A stretch of DNA of 64,000 nucleotides. Source: Allobacillus salarius. GTDB taxonomy: Bacteria; Bacillota; Bacilli; Bacillales; Alkalibacillaceae. Within the stretch, counting starts at the first letter, position 1. Each line of letters opens with the position of its first letter. The position numbers and the translations under genes were made by a program. Below are positions 34,106-44,165 of the stretch, in pieces. Location of the stretch: assembly GCF_007559425.1 (NCBI RefSeq), contig NZ_VMHE01000006.1:1-64000 (forward strand), read 5' to 3'. The notes below the pieces were generated by a model, which was not told where the DNA came from, searched no databases, and worked only from the letters and a program-made list of their open reading frames with translations.

Positions 34106-35857
34106 ATGATTTCCGTATTTCGAAAATTATCATGGTATTTTAAGGAACAATGGCTAAAATACACGTTAGCGATTTCAGCATTAATCGTTGTCAATATTTT
34201 AGGCGTCATTCCACCTATACTGGTCGGTCAGGTCATTGATTTAATTCAATACAACCGTCTCACACAAGAAAATTTCACGTATTATGTTGTTCTGTTTATC
34301 TCGATATTGACAGTCAGTTATTTGCTGTCTATTTATTGGGACTACACATTATTCGGAAGAGCGATTTTATTAGAGAAAAAAATGCGTTCGAAGCTAATGG
34401 ACCATTTTATGCGTATGACATCGCCTTTCTACAGTCGTTTCCGGACGGGTGATTTGATGGCTCGTAGTACGAATGATCTGCGGGCACTGAACATGACCGC
34501 CGGCTTCGGCATATTAACGTTAGTCGATGCAACTATTTTTATGGCACTGATCATTGGTGTCATGGCAATTGTGATCAATTGGAAATTGACACTTGCTGCG
34601 CTTATTCCTTTGCCAATCATGGCAATCACTATGCAACGATACGGCAAAAAGATTCATGAGCGTTTTATGGACGCACAGTCGGCATTTAGTGATTTGAATA
34701 ATAATACACTCGAATCGATCCAAGGTGTCCGGGTGATCCGAGCTTTCGTGCAAGAAAATCGTGATACCGATCGCTTTAAGGAACAAGCGGAGGATGTATT
34801 TCAACGAAACATCTTAGTTGCGAAGTTGGATGCGCTTTTTGAACCAACCATCAAAGTGTTGGTCGGTCTTTCTTACACAATTGGAATCGGTTATGGAGCG
34901 TTTTTTGTCATGCAAAGTGTCATAACCATCGGCGAATTGGTTACGTTTAACATCTTTTTAGGCATGTTGATTTGGCCAATGTTCGCAGTTGGCGAATTGA
35001 TTAATGTCATGCAACGGGGAAATGCTTCACTAGATCGTACTGGAGAATTGTTATCCCAACAAGCGGATGTATACGATCCAAAGAATCCGATTCAAGTAGA
35101 GCGGGTTGAAAAGATTATATTTGACGATGTTACATTTCGTTATCCAAATGCGCCTGACTCCAGCTTAAATGATGTTTCATTACGTATCGATAAAGGAGAA
35201 ACGGTTGGAATTGTTGGTAAAACGGGTGCAGGTAAAACGACTTTATTCCGACAATTATTAAGAGAATATCCGCCAAGCGATGAAGGGACAGTATTCATCA
35301 ACGAGCATCCAATTCAAGCGTATACACTAAAACAAACACGTGAATGGATTGGTTATGTACCGCAGGACCATATTTTATTTTCCAAAACGGTTCGAGAAAA
35401 TATTTTGTTCGGTAAAGAGAACGCAACTGATGAGGAAATTTACCAGATTTTAGAGATGGCCTCTTTGAAGAAGGATATTGAAGAACTGCCAGAAGGACTC
35501 GACACACTTGTTGGAGAAAGTGGTGTCACACTATCCGGTGGGCAAAAACAACGGGTATCACTTGCTCGTGCGCTCATTAAAAATCCTGAGATCTTGATTT
35601 TAGATGACTCATTATCGGCAGTTGACGGTCAAACCGAAGCGAAGATTATTCAACATTTGAAAGAAGAACGAAAAGGAAAAACAACTTTGATCGCTGCACA
35701 CCGTCTATCAGCAGTGAAACATGCCAATGAAATTATCGTACTCAAAGACGGAAGAATTACTGAACGCGGCTGTCATAATGAATTAATGCGCAATAAGAAC
35801 TGGTATTACTCTCAATACAAAAAACAACAAATGGAAGGAGGGAACCAAGATGAATAA
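34106..35857 (+). CDS. bmrC: Heterodimeric ABC multidrug exporter subunit, BmrC type
   Basis: 583 residues; B. subtilis BmrC (YheI) has nearly the same length. Six membrane helices (1-300), then the ATPase with Walker A GKTGAGKTT, Q-loop YVPQDHILFSK, signature TLSGGQKQR, Walker B ILILDDSLSAVD (Asp instead of catalytic Glu after Walker B, as expected for the degenerate site of these heterodimers) and AAHRLSAVK. Couples with BmrD to export drugs. Start ATG 34106 after AAAAGGAGGG. Stop overlaps the bmrD start by 8 bp. Confidence 0.9.
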   Translation: MISVFRKLSWYFKEQWLKYTLAISALIVVNILGVIPPILVGQVIDLIQYNRLTQENFTYYVVLFISILTVSYLLSIYWDYTLFGRAILLEKKMRSKLMDHFMRMTSPFYSRFRTGDLMARSTNDLRALNMTAGFGILTLVDATIFMALIIGVMAIVINWKLTLAALIPLPIMAITMQRYGKKIHERFMDAQSAFSDLNNNTLESIQGVRVIRAFVQENRDTDRFKEQAEDVFQRNILVAKLDALFEPTIKVLVGLSYTIGIGYGAFFVMQSVITIGELVTFNIFLGMLIWPMFAVGELINVMQRGNASLDRTGELLSQQADVYDPKNPIQVERVEKIIFDDVTFRYPNAPDSSLNDVSLRIDKGETVGIVGKTGAGKTTLFRQLLREYPPSDEGTVFINEHPIQAYTLKQTREWIGYVPQDHILFSKTVRENILFGKENATDEEIYQILEMASLKKDIEELPEGLDTLVGESGVTLSGGQKQRVSLARALIKNPEILILDDSLSAVDGQTEAKIIQHLKEERKGKTTLIAAHRLSAVKHANEIIVLKDGRITERGCHNELMRNKNWYYSQYKKQQMEGGNQDE

Positions 35858-37865
35858 TCCTTCGACAGAAAAACGATTGTTTGATTATGCCATGCAATTT
35901 AAGAAAACGATTTTCATTGGACTATTTTGTTTGATCATTGCAGTGGCATTAGAACTAACCGGTCCATTCATCGCCAAAAAGTTAATTGATGACCATATTG
36001 TCGCTGTTGCCAATCATTATGTGGAAACAGAGGGTGAAGCAGCAATCACTTATAATGGGATGCAATTAGAACGACTTCATGGCGAGGAGCAAAATCAGGT
36101 TTATACTTTATTCCAAGATGGTTTATCATTTTACTTTTTAAATGACCGAGTACCTTTAGATGCGAAGCTGATTAGTAATAATGACGGGCAATTTCAATTC
36201 GAATACCAGAATCGCTCGATACAGGCAACGGGTGAAAAGCTAGCAGCTAATGAAGTATTTCTTTTTTTCAAAAGAGAAATAGAGCCGATTCTATGGTTAC
36301 TTGCTTTATATATGGGACTCATTCTCATTGCATCGATCTTTTTATATTACAAAACGTATTTGCTTCAGTATGTGTCCAACCGCATTGTCCAGAAAATGCG
36401 CGGTGATGCGTTTGAACATATTCAACGGCTACCTGTTTCTTATTTTGTCGATCAACCTGCGGGAACGATACTATCGAGGGTGACAAATGACACAGAAGCG
36501 ATTAAAGAGTTGTATGAACGTGTGTTAGAGGTATTCGCATCAGGGTTTATTTATATTACCGGTATATTTATCGCACTTTTCTTATTGAATGCAAAATTAG
36601 CTGCCATTTGTCTTGTTCTCTTGCCGATTTTATATGTTTGGATGAAGGTGTATAAAAAAGTCGGTGGGAAATATAACCGTGTCATCCGGGAAACGAATAG
36701 CCAAATTAACGCGAATATTAATGAATCAATTCAAGGGATGCCTATTATCCAAGCTTTCAACCAGACGGATCGAATGAAGGATGAATTTGAAGCGTTAAAT
36801 GAAAAGAAAAGAGATTTCCAAACACGGATGAACACATTTACATCTTACTCATCCTTTAATCTCGTCGATCTATTTAGAAACTTAACCTTCGTTGTGTTTA
36901 TTCTATATTTCGGTGGTGCTTCATTAAACGCGACAAGTGTCGTGACAGCTGGTGTGCTATATGCATTCGTCGATTATTTAACCAGGTTGTTTGAACCAGT
37001 GGAACGTATTATTAGTCAACTCCCTCAATTAGAGCAAGCACGCGTTTCTGGTAGTCGGGTTTTTGAATTATTCAATGTACCAGGTGAGGAGGTCAAAGAA
37101 AAACCTTCCAAACGCTATGATGGAGAGGTTGCATTTGATCAAGTTTCATTTGCTTATGAAAAGGACCAATTCGTGCTTAAAGACATTTCATTTAACATCA
37201 AGCCAGGAGATACTGCCGCTTTTGTCGGACATACAGGTTCAGGTAAAAGTACAATTATGAATTTGTTATTTCGTTTTTACGATCCGACACATGGAGTAAT
37301 TCGTATTGACGGGAAAGATATCAAAGCTGGGTCGAGACAAGAAGCACGGCAACATATTGGCATTGTGCTTCAAGATCCGTTCATATTCACAGGAACAATC
37401 CTTTCAAATATTACGATGAATGATCCGTCTATTTCACGAGAAGATGCGATTCAAGCGTTAAAAGCCGTCGGGGCAGATACGTTTATTGAGCAGCTCCCAT
37501 TACAATACGACGAGCCAGTCAAAGAAAAAGGAAATGAATTTTCAACGGGTCAACGTCAATTGCTATCGTTTGCTAGAGCACTGGCTTTTGATCCAGCAAT
37601 ACTGATTTTGGATGAAGCAACGGCAAACATCGATACAGAAACGGAAACGATGATCCAGAAAGCGTTGGATGTTTTAAAAACAGGCCGAACGACATTAGTC
37701 ATTGCTCATCGTCTATCAACCATTCAGCAAGCTGATCAAATTTTTGTCTTAAAACATGGTAAGATAATAGAAGAAGGGAAACACGATACCTTATTGAAAG
37801 AAAAAGGCGAATACTTTAAGATGTATGAAATGCAACACGGCAGACAGCCGGAAAATGTTTCCTAA
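35850..37865 (+). CDS. bmrD: Heterodimeric ABC multidrug exporter subunit, BmrD type
   Basis: 671 residues. It has the BmrD-specific extracytoplasmic insertion between helices 1 and 2 (about residues 40-140) and an ATPase with Walker A GHTGSGKST, QDPFIFTG, signature FSTGQRQLLSFARA and Walker B AILILDEATANID with the catalytic Glu; switch His in IAHRLS. Together with BmrC it forms one active and one degenerate ATP site. AAATGGAAGGAGGG precedes the ATG. Drug range unknown. Confidence 0.9.
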   Translation: MNNPSTEKRLFDYAMQFKKTIFIGLFCLIIAVALELTGPFIAKKLIDDHIVAVANHYVETEGEAAITYNGMQLERLHGEEQNQVYTLFQDGLSFYFLNDRVPLDAKLISNNDGQFQFEYQNRSIQATGEKLAANEVFLFFKREIEPILWLLALYMGLILIASIFLYYKTYLLQYVSNRIVQKMRGDAFEHIQRLPVSYFVDQPAGTILSRVTNDTEAIKELYERVLEVFASGFIYITGIFIALFLLNAKLAAICLVLLPILYVWMKVYKKVGGKYNRVIRETNSQINANINESIQGMPIIQAFNQTDRMKDEFEALNEKKRDFQTRMNTFTSYSSFNLVDLFRNLTFVVFILYFGGASLNATSVVTAGVLYAFVDYLTRLFEPVERIISQLPQLEQARVSGSRVFELFNVPGEEVKEKPSKRYDGEVAFDQVSFAYEKDQFVLKDISFNIKPGDTAAFVGHTGSGKSTIMNLLFRFYDPTHGVIRIDGKDIKAGSRQEARQHIGIVLQDPFIFTGTILSNITMNDPSISREDAIQALKAVGADTFIEQLPLQYDEPVKEKGNEFSTGQRQLLSFARALAFDPAILILDEATANIDTETETMIQKALDVLKTGRTTLVIAHRLSTIQQADQIFVLKHGKIIEEGKHDTLLKEKGEYFKMYEMQHGRQPENVS

Positions 37866-37891
37866 GACGATTGGCAAATGAGGGAAGAACG

Positions 37892-38821
37892 ATGAGTGAC
37901 AGAGATCAAAATGAACATGGGCCAACCAACGAAGATGTAAATCTTAATTCGCAAGCGGATCATTCATTGAACGAACAATCACCACCCGAAACCGCGGACG
38001 AACGTGATCTGTATGAAAATTTAACCGAAGAAGAAATTCGTGAAATTATTCAAGAACAAAGAGGAAAACATAAACAAACAGCTAATGACAGCAAGCCAAA
38101 AGGCCCCCCGTTTCCAAAATGGGTTTTTTGGCTTATAGCTGTTTTTATGGTCATTAACTTAGCGGCAGCTTTGCCGAGAATTTTTTCTATTCCTGCGATT
38201 GACTTTCTGCAAACATCTGTAACGTTATTCATGGATGAGGAGATGCAAACGCATAAAAAATCCATTGCATTAGTCGATACGGGAACGAGTAAGGGGACGG
38301 GCTTTTCCATTCACCCAGAAGGATATGTCATTACGAATCATCATGTTATTGAGAACAGGGAACAACTTTGGGTTTATATGAATGAAAAGGGTCCGTATGC
38401 TGCTGAAGTGATTCATACATACGAAGAAATAGATTTAGCTGTTTTGGACTTGGAAGGAAACGAATTTCCTTATCTAGACGTCAATCAAGAACCAGGGGAT
38501 TTAACGGGACAATCAATTTATTTTATCGGCAATCCGTTACGGTTTAGCGGAATAGCCAATGAGGGAAAAATAATTGGTAAAACAGATGCTATATCCATTG
38601 AAGAAAATGCATACATGCTTGATGCACCTGTTTATAAAGGAAATAGCGGTAGTCCTGTCATGACTGAGGATGGACAAGTTATCGGTGTGATTTATGCAAC
38701 AAAAGAAGACTCAGAACATGGCCGAATCGGTTTAGCGATTCCAATTGAAGCACTACTTGAACAAACAGGCGATTCCATTTTACCGAAATCTAATGACAAA
38801 TCTTCAAATGAACAGTCTTAA
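37892..38821 (+). CDS. Membrane-anchored trypsin-like (HtrA-type) serine protease without PDZ
   Basis: 309 residues. A very acidic cytosolic N-terminus (to about 75), one membrane helix (WVFWLIAVFMVINLAAALP), then an extracytoplasmic protease domain with the triad His in ITNHHVIE, Asp in EEIDLAVLDLEG and Ser in YKGNSGSPVM. There is no PDZ domain, unlike HtrA/DegP. Probably surface quality control or signalling. ATG 37892 with GAGGGAAG upstream is preferred to TTG 37871. Only 26 bp after bmrD, so may be read through from it; a short gap to sigI follows. Confidence 0.85.
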   Translation: MSDRDQNEHGPTNEDVNLNSQADHSLNEQSPPETADERDLYENLTEEEIREIIQEQRGKHKQTANDSKPKGPPFPKWVFWLIAVFMVINLAAALPRIFSIPAIDFLQTSVTLFMDEEMQTHKKSIALVDTGTSKGTGFSIHPEGYVITNHHVIENREQLWVYMNEKGPYAAEVIHTYEEIDLAVLDLEGNEFPYLDVNQEPGDLTGQSIYFIGNPLRFSGIANEGKIIGKTDAISIEENAYMLDAPVYKGNSGSPVMTEDGQVIGVIYATKEDSEHGRIGLAIPIEALLEQTGDSILPKSNDKSSNEQS

Positions 38822-38868
38822 TGCGAATAAATGTTTCGAAAACTATAATGAGTTGGGAGTGATGAGGG

Positions 38869-39600
38869 GTGTTCAGCCGACAGAAGAGAGATGACACAAC
38901 CCTCGAGCAACAAGTTCTCCAAGTGCAAGCAGGAGACGAACAACTTCGTCAGCGCCTTATTGAAGACTATCAGCCTTTCATCGCTACCAGTGTGTCGAAA
39001 GTCTGTAAAAGGTACATCAATCAAGAGCAAGATGATGAATTCAGTATTGGTTTAATTGCTTTTAACGAAGCGATTGATTCTTTTCATGAAGGTAAAGGTA
39101 GTTCGTTTTTCACTTTCGCTCGACTGGTAATCTCAAGAAAAGTCATTGACTACATCCGTCAGCAAAAACATCATCGTCGAACCGTCCCCCTAGAGTATTC
39201 AGACGATTCGAATGAGACGTATACGGACGAAAAAAGTGTATCAGAACTTTCAAAGAGTCAGTTTATTGAAAATGAACACGCTTGGAACAGACAAATTGAA
39301 ATTGAAGAATATAATGCACAGTTACAGAAATATAACCTATCATTTGCGGAATTGGTGAAGTTTTCACCGAAGCACCAAGATGCAAAGCGACAGGCTCAAA
39401 AGATTGCTAAGATTATATACGAGCAACCAGAAATACGTCAATATGTTATGGAAAAAAAGCGGTTGCCGATCAAGAAAATTTTGCCCCTTGTTGACGTCAG
39501 CAAGAAAACAATTGAGCGAAATCGCAAGTATATTCTTGCTGTATTTATATTACTCAATGAAGATTTTATTTATCTAAAAGAGTATGTAAAGGAGGTGTAG
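38869..39600 (+). CDS. sigI: RNA polymerase sigma factor SigI
   Basis: 243 residues starting at GTG 38869. Region 2 is visible in RLIEDYQPFIATSVSKVCKRYI, DEFSIGLIAFNEAIDSF and FFTFARLVISRKVIDYIRQQ; the C-terminal SigI-specific domain contains KRLPIKKILPLVDVSKKTIERNRKYI for -35 recognition. SigI controls heat and cell-wall stress genes and is held by RsgI, encoded 6 bp downstream. Usually autoregulated; the 47-bp gap upstream shows no clear SigI-type promoter. Confidence 0.95.
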   Translation: MFSRQKRDDTTLEQQVLQVQAGDEQLRQRLIEDYQPFIATSVSKVCKRYINQEQDDEFSIGLIAFNEAIDSFHEGKGSSFFTFARLVISRKVIDYIRQQKHHRRTVPLEYSDDSNETYTDEKSVSELSKSQFIENEHAWNRQIEIEEYNAQLQKYNLSFAELVKFSPKHQDAKRQAQKIAKIIYEQPEIRQYVMEKKRLPIKKILPLVDVSKKTIERNRKYILAVFILLNEDFIYLKEYVKEV

Positions 39601-39606
39601 ATCAGC

Positions 39607-40941
39607 GTGATTAAAGGTGTTTTGATTGAAAAACGAAAAACATATGCCATCGTTTTGACAGAGGATGGTGACTTTCAGAAAACGGGTCCTGTCAGTGATA
39701 TCGAAATTGGTGAAGAAGCAATCGTTCCTCCAATTGAAGATCGTCAGTCTTTTGTATCCGTTTTCAGTAATCTGTTCAAACATTCGTCCATTCGTATTAG
39801 CACCGCTTTAGCACTTATTTTAATACTTATTTTTCCGATATATTCTTGGGTTGGTCAGTCGAACAATGCTGAAGCATATGTCAGCATTGACATCAACCCG
39901 AGTATCGAATTGACGGTCAATAAAAACGATGAAGTGATTGATATAACGGGTTTAAACAAAGATGGCACCATCTTAATCAATGAATTAAAATGGCAGGATG
40001 AATCCGCGGTTGACTTAGCTGAGGCAATCATTCAAAAGAGTGGAGAATTAGGTTATCTCCAAAAAGACCATGAAGTAATGGTTGGAATCAGTTATTTGAA
40101 TGATGAAGACGAATCCGACTTGCTTGGTCAAATATCCGAAAAGCTAAATAACTATAATGATCGCATTAAAGTAGCTATGTTCACAATACCGGAACATGTT
40201 CGCAAGCAAGCACATCATAAAAATCAGTCCATGAATTTAACTTATGCGAGCGAAACATTGACAACCTATTATGAAGAGCAAGAAAGCAATAAATCAAAAG
40301 ATACGAACGTTTCAAAAGACGAAGAGGATGTCGATCAAGAAAATGAAGCAGAGAACCCAAACAGTCGTTCAAATGCTCACGAACATGAACAAAAAGTAGA
40401 GATTATGAAACGATTCATTAAGCGTTCGAATGCCGATTCCTTGCCGCCCGGGTTAATGAAGAAAATACAAGAAGATCAATCTCTCCCTCCTGGATTGGAA
40501 AAGAAAGAGAATAAGCAAGATAAGTCTTCAATAGATTCACAAGAAGACGATGAATCAAAAGACGAAAATGAAACCGAGCGAGATCGCCACCCTTCAAATA
40601 AAGAAGACGACCATCCGTCAGATAAAGGAAAAGATCATCCTTCTAACAAGGTAGAAGACCATCCTTCTAATAGAGATAAAGATCACCCATCGAACAAAAA
40701 AGAAGATGAAACTCCTTCTAACAGTGAAGAAAATAATACGTCACCTAAAGAGAAAGGTCATCCTTCAGATGAAGAGGATGGCCATCCTTCTCATTCAAAT
40801 GGGAACGGTCCTCCTGATCGCTCAGAGGACCACCCATCCAATAAAGGCGAAGGTCATCCGGCTAACAAGGGAGAAGATCATCCGTCTAATAAAGATGACG
40901 ACCATCCATCGAACCGAGGAAAACATTCGGATAAAGAATGA
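39607..40941 (+). CDS. rsgI: Anti-sigma factor RsgI with His-rich repeat tail
   Basis: 444 residues, start GTG 39607 after AAAGGAGGTG. Residues 1-55 form the cytosolic RsgI_N domain (MIKGVLIEKRKTYAIVLTEDG), 58-80 the membrane helix, then an extracytoplasmic domain starting AYVSIDINPSIELTVN as in other RsgI proteins (the autoproteolysis region). From about residue 321 to the end is a low-complexity tail with around twelve copies of an octapeptide-like unit DHPSNKxE or variants. B. subtilis RsgI is about 380 residues and Clostridium RsgI proteins carry sugar-binding modules in this position. The tail's role here is unknown; it could contact wall polymers or metals. Confidence 0.9.
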   Translation: MIKGVLIEKRKTYAIVLTEDGDFQKTGPVSDIEIGEEAIVPPIEDRQSFVSVFSNLFKHSSIRISTALALILILIFPIYSWVGQSNNAEAYVSIDINPSIELTVNKNDEVIDITGLNKDGTILINELKWQDESAVDLAEAIIQKSGELGYLQKDHEVMVGISYLNDEDESDLLGQISEKLNNYNDRIKVAMFTIPEHVRKQAHHKNQSMNLTYASETLTTYYEEQESNKSKDTNVSKDEEDVDQENEAENPNSRSNAHEHEQKVEIMKRFIKRSNADSLPPGLMKKIQEDQSLPPGLEKKENKQDKSSIDSQEDDESKDENETERDRHPSNKEDDHPSDKGKDHPSNKVEDHPSNRDKDHPSNKKEDETPSNSEENNTSPKEKGHPSDEEDGHPSHSNGNGPPDRSEDHPSNKGEGHPANKGEDHPSNKDDDHPSNRGKHSDKE

Positions 40942-40971
40942 TGAAATTATAAATGAAGATAAAACATAGAC

Positions 40972-41016
40972 AAGTCGTGCAATGATTGAAGAGATGAATC
41001 AGTGCACGACTTTTAC
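40972..41016 (+). terminator. Terminator of sigI-rsgI
   Basis: AAGTCGTGCA (40972-40981) pairs with TGCACGACTT (41003-41012) then TTACT. Confidence 0.85.
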
Positions 41017-41144
41017 TATGTTTCTTTGCTCGGCTTCAACTACCTAAAGTACTCCTTATACGAAAAAACTTTATCGCAAGTTAACGGGGAAGCGAAAATA
41101 TACTATAATGGTTCCATATCAAAAAGTGAAAGGGGTGGTGAATA

Positions 41145-42326
41145 TTGTTATATCATCTATGGATAAATGAATGGAAGCGACTTTGGAAATCACCGACCCT
41201 TTTATTATTTACGTTATTATTACCGATAGCGCTATTTACAGTAGTCGGATTCGTTGTCTATTCGACTGTTCAAGAAGAGCTTGATGACGTTGAAATGATT
41301 ATAGTCGATGAGGATGAAACGTTTGAAACAAAGGCGCTGATCGAACAGTTGGCCGGTGATCAAACATTGGCAGAACAAATTGATTTTATAAACGGTGGGA
41401 CCGATCTTCAAAAACATTTACGTCATCCAAAAGAGGCGGCAGCAATTATTCAGATTCCTGAAGGTTTTACTGAACAGCTTCGTTCCGGAAATAATGAAAA
41501 TATTACGATTTACTTGAATGACCAAATCCCTTTTAGTTCACAATTAGCACAATTATTTTTGGAGAGTGGACAATCTTATATCACATCAGCACAAGCAGGT
41601 GTTAATACAGTTCACCATTTTTATAGCAGTGAATTAGAAGGCAAAGAGCGGAAAGATGTATTGCAGAAAAATACAATCCATTTTACGTTTTTGGCCTTAG
41701 GAAGAAATGATCTTTTTGATATGCACGAAGGCGTTTCCAGTGGTTTGCTCAGCTGGAATGACCAAGCTGTATTAACGGGTATTTTACTTATTTACTTTTT
41801 GACATACATATTACTAGTGAGCCTCTTTCAACCGAAAGAAAATCAAGCTATTCAAGAACGTTTACAGCTGATTGCCGTGACAAAGGCTAAGCAACGGTTG
41901 GCAACGTTCCTATTTCATATTTCATTTAGTTGGATTTATTTATTTGGGTTGGTATGGGTAATATCCAAGCAGTTTGAGACGTACTTGTCATTTAGCTGGC
42001 CATACGTATTCCAATGGTTTGGTATGGCTGTGATTCTGTCCGGAATGTTTATGGTCACCGACCGTTTGATTAAGGAACGAGCAAGTAAATGGTTTGTATT
42101 CATACTGGCTTCTGTTGCTTTACTTTTAGTCAATGGATTTATTATTCCACCCGCCTATTTACCGGAGTATATACAGGCTACTTGGTTGATGCCGGTACGC
42201 AGCTTGTACACAGGGTTTGCTACTCTATTGACACACAACCAATGGCCATGGGGCGAATGGATTTTTATGTTGATTGGTACAGGCATTATTCTCTTGTTAA
42301 ACGGCTTGCCTAGGAGGAAGGTGTAA
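41145..42326 (+). CDS. ABC-2 type transporter permease, larger subunit
   Basis: 393 residues; starts TTG 41145 after AGGGGTGGTG. One N-terminal helix (LLLFTLLLPIALFTVVGFVVY), a large extracytoplasmic domain (about 40-215) and five more helices: the ABC-2 membrane plan. Followed by a second permease after 5 bp and an ATPase gene, so the three form an exporter. Substrate unknown; no immunity or peptide gene is seen. A TATAAT lies at 41104-41109. Confidence 0.8.
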   Translation: MLYHLWINEWKRLWKSPTLLLFTLLLPIALFTVVGFVVYSTVQEELDDVEMIIVDEDETFETKALIEQLAGDQTLAEQIDFINGGTDLQKHLRHPKEAAAIIQIPEGFTEQLRSGNNENITIYLNDQIPFSSQLAQLFLESGQSYITSAQAGVNTVHHFYSSELEGKERKDVLQKNTIHFTFLALGRNDLFDMHEGVSSGLLSWNDQAVLTGILLIYFLTYILLVSLFQPKENQAIQERLQLIAVTKAKQRLATFLFHISFSWIYLFGLVWVISKQFETYLSFSWPYVFQWFGMAVILSGMFMVTDRLIKERASKWFVFILASVALLLVNGFIIPPAYLPEYIQATWLMPVRSLYTGFATLLTHNQWPWGEWIFMLIGTGIILLLNGLPRRKV

Positions 42327-42331
42327 CGCTG

Positions 42332-43315
42332 ATGTTTATCATATGGAAGTCGATTTTCAAAAGAAAAACGACGTGGGTATTAATGGTATTGATTCCAATC
42401 GTATTAGGAATTGTTATTTATCCACTGGTCAAGGATACGATGAGTCAAGTATCGGTGCCAATTACGGTTGTCGATCAAACTGACCAGGCAATCACAGAAG
42501 AATTGTTAACAGAAATTGAAGATCGTCCTTTCCAAGTCACCAAAATGGATTCATTAGATCTTCGTTTATTATCAACAGGTGAAGCAGAAGCCATTTTTGT
42601 TTTCAATGACGAAATGGAAGCAAATATTTTCTCCGGAAATACAGATGAGATTGTAACGTGGTATCGGACTGAAAATAGTTATGTGGACGGTTTATTCAAA
42701 GAGAAGCTCGCATCAGCGATTATGAGTCGGGTCGTCCGGGCAGAAGCGGCATCGATTGTTTCTCATTATCGACCAGAAGCGGATTGGGATGAAGTTTATC
42801 AATATGGATTGAAATATTTTGAGCCACGCCCAATTTTTGAAATGAAATTTGAACAAATCAGTGGTGCCCAAAATACCTCATCAAACACGAATGATTCGGA
42901 AAACCGATTACTGTTTATCATCATGTGGTTATATTTATCGATGCTTATTGGCTATTTTACAAAAATTTTATATGAATGGCGAACTGATGGAATTCTGGAA
43001 CGGCTGAAGTTACTTCAGCAAACTCAGTACTATTATTGGTCTTGGTTCATTGGTGTGCTCGCAATTACTTATTCGTTTTCATTCGTGGCAATCCAACTGA
43101 TAGAAGTGCCGTTGAACAATTGGGCGTATTTCATTCCATTCGGTACTGTATTGATCTATTTTCTATTTTTCATTCTCGTGAAAAAGAAATGGTCGATGTA
43201 TGCTTGGTTAATTAGCTATAGTGTAGCTTCCTTTATTATTTTTTTATTGGCTGATTGGCAAATCATAGAAAGTGAATGGATGTATTTATTTATACCAACA
43301 TGGTTGCTCGGATAA
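42332..43315 (+). CDS. ABC-2 type transporter permease, smaller subunit
   Basis: 327 residues; same topology as its neighbour, with N-terminal helix (VLMVLIPIVLGIVIYPLV), external domain and C-terminal helices beginning LLFIIMWLYLSMLIGYFTKILYEW. Ends in a hydrophobic pair of helices, slightly short for the family. AGGAGGAAGGTG upstream. Middle gene of the exporter operon. Confidence 0.8.
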   Translation: MFIIWKSIFKRKTTWVLMVLIPIVLGIVIYPLVKDTMSQVSVPITVVDQTDQAITEELLTEIEDRPFQVTKMDSLDLRLLSTGEAEAIFVFNDEMEANIFSGNTDEIVTWYRTENSYVDGLFKEKLASAIMSRVVRAEAASIVSHYRPEADWDEVYQYGLKYFEPRPIFEMKFEQISGAQNTSSNTNDSENRLLFIIMWLYLSMLIGYFTKILYEWRTDGILERLKLLQQTQYYYWSWFIGVLAITYSFSFVAIQLIEVPLNNWAYFIPFGTVLIYFLFFILVKKKWSMYAWLISYSVASFIIFLLADWQIIESEWMYLFIPTWLLG

Positions 43316-43338
43316 ATATGTGAAAGAGAGGTGAGGTT

Positions 43339-44040
43339 ATGCTGCAGTTGAATAATGTATCCTACCGAAAGAGTAAAAGTGATTTAGTCAATAGTGTCTC
43401 AGCGACTGTCCATGCAGGGGACCGGCTGACAATCTTTGGGCCGAACGGAGCGGGGAAGTCGACCCTCATGCGGCTCATGGCTGGCATTATTAAGTCGACG
43501 AGTGGAACGATTATGTATAATGATTCATTACAAACTAAAAATGCAATTGGCTATATACCACAACAATTAGCGTTGTTTGAAAATTTAACCGTGAAAGAAC
43601 ATCTTCGCTTCTATCAAAAAATGACTGGCAATAATTCAAAAAGTTTTATGAATGAAATGATCGAAACGCTACAATTGAAAGACTTTTGGAATAAACAGAT
43701 TGATGAACTAAGTGGTGGCATGAAACGTAAAGTAAATCTCGCTGTAGGAATGATTCAACAACCGAAAATTGTCTTTTTAGACGAACCTTTTGTAGGTGTG
43801 GATTTAGCAGCGAAACATGATATGCTCAACTGGTTAAATCAACTGAACAGTAGAGGAATCACTATTGTTTTTGTGACACATGATTGGCAGGTCATCCGTG
43901 AGTTAGCGTCTAAAATGTGGTTAATGGAAAATGGGGAATTATTGCAAAAAACAACCGTCGATGAAGTTGTCGAAGACCGCGTCGAATTGACGGGTGTGTC
44001 AACTGCCCTCGACAAAATGGTATCATTCCACCGGACATAA
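43339..44040 (+). CDS. ABC transporter ATP-binding protein
   Basis: 233 residues. Walker A GPNGAGKSTLMR, Q-loop YIPQQLALFENLTV, signature LSGGMKRKV, Walker B IVFLDEPFVGVD, switch His in VTHDW. Its place directly after two ABC-2 permeases makes it the ATPase of that exporter. GAGAGGTGAGG precedes ATG 43339. Confidence 0.9.
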   Translation: MLQLNNVSYRKSKSDLVNSVSATVHAGDRLTIFGPNGAGKSTLMRLMAGIIKSTSGTIMYNDSLQTKNAIGYIPQQLALFENLTVKEHLRFYQKMTGNNSKSFMNEMIETLQLKDFWNKQIDELSGGMKRKVNLAVGMIQQPKIVFLDEPFVGVDLAAKHDMLNWLNQLNSRGITIVFVTHDWQVIRELASKMWLMENGELLQKTTVDEVVEDRVELTGVSTALDKMVSFHRT

Positions 44041-44104
44041 TAGTTATCCATTAATGTGAAATCAGATACTTTATTTCCAGAAAATATTGGAAGGGTCAAA
44101 TTAA

Positions 44105-44133
44105 GCATATTTCCTCCTTCTCACTTCATACTA
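44105..44133 (+). promoter_or_regulatory. Sigma-G promoter of yhcN-like gene
   Basis: GCATA (44105-44109), 17 bp, CATACTA (44127-44133): an exact match to the forespore sigma-G consensus (GHATR-N17/18-CATAMTA), 33 bp before the start codon. Confidence 0.85.
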
Positions 44134-44165
44134 ACGAGTAATATCGTGAAAGGAGGAGTTTTTAT

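Noticed and set aside
40706..40969. 87-codon plus-strand frame over the rsgI 3' end
   Set aside because: Frame-shifted reading of the HPSN repeats; Arg/Ile/Lys low complexity, no start signal.
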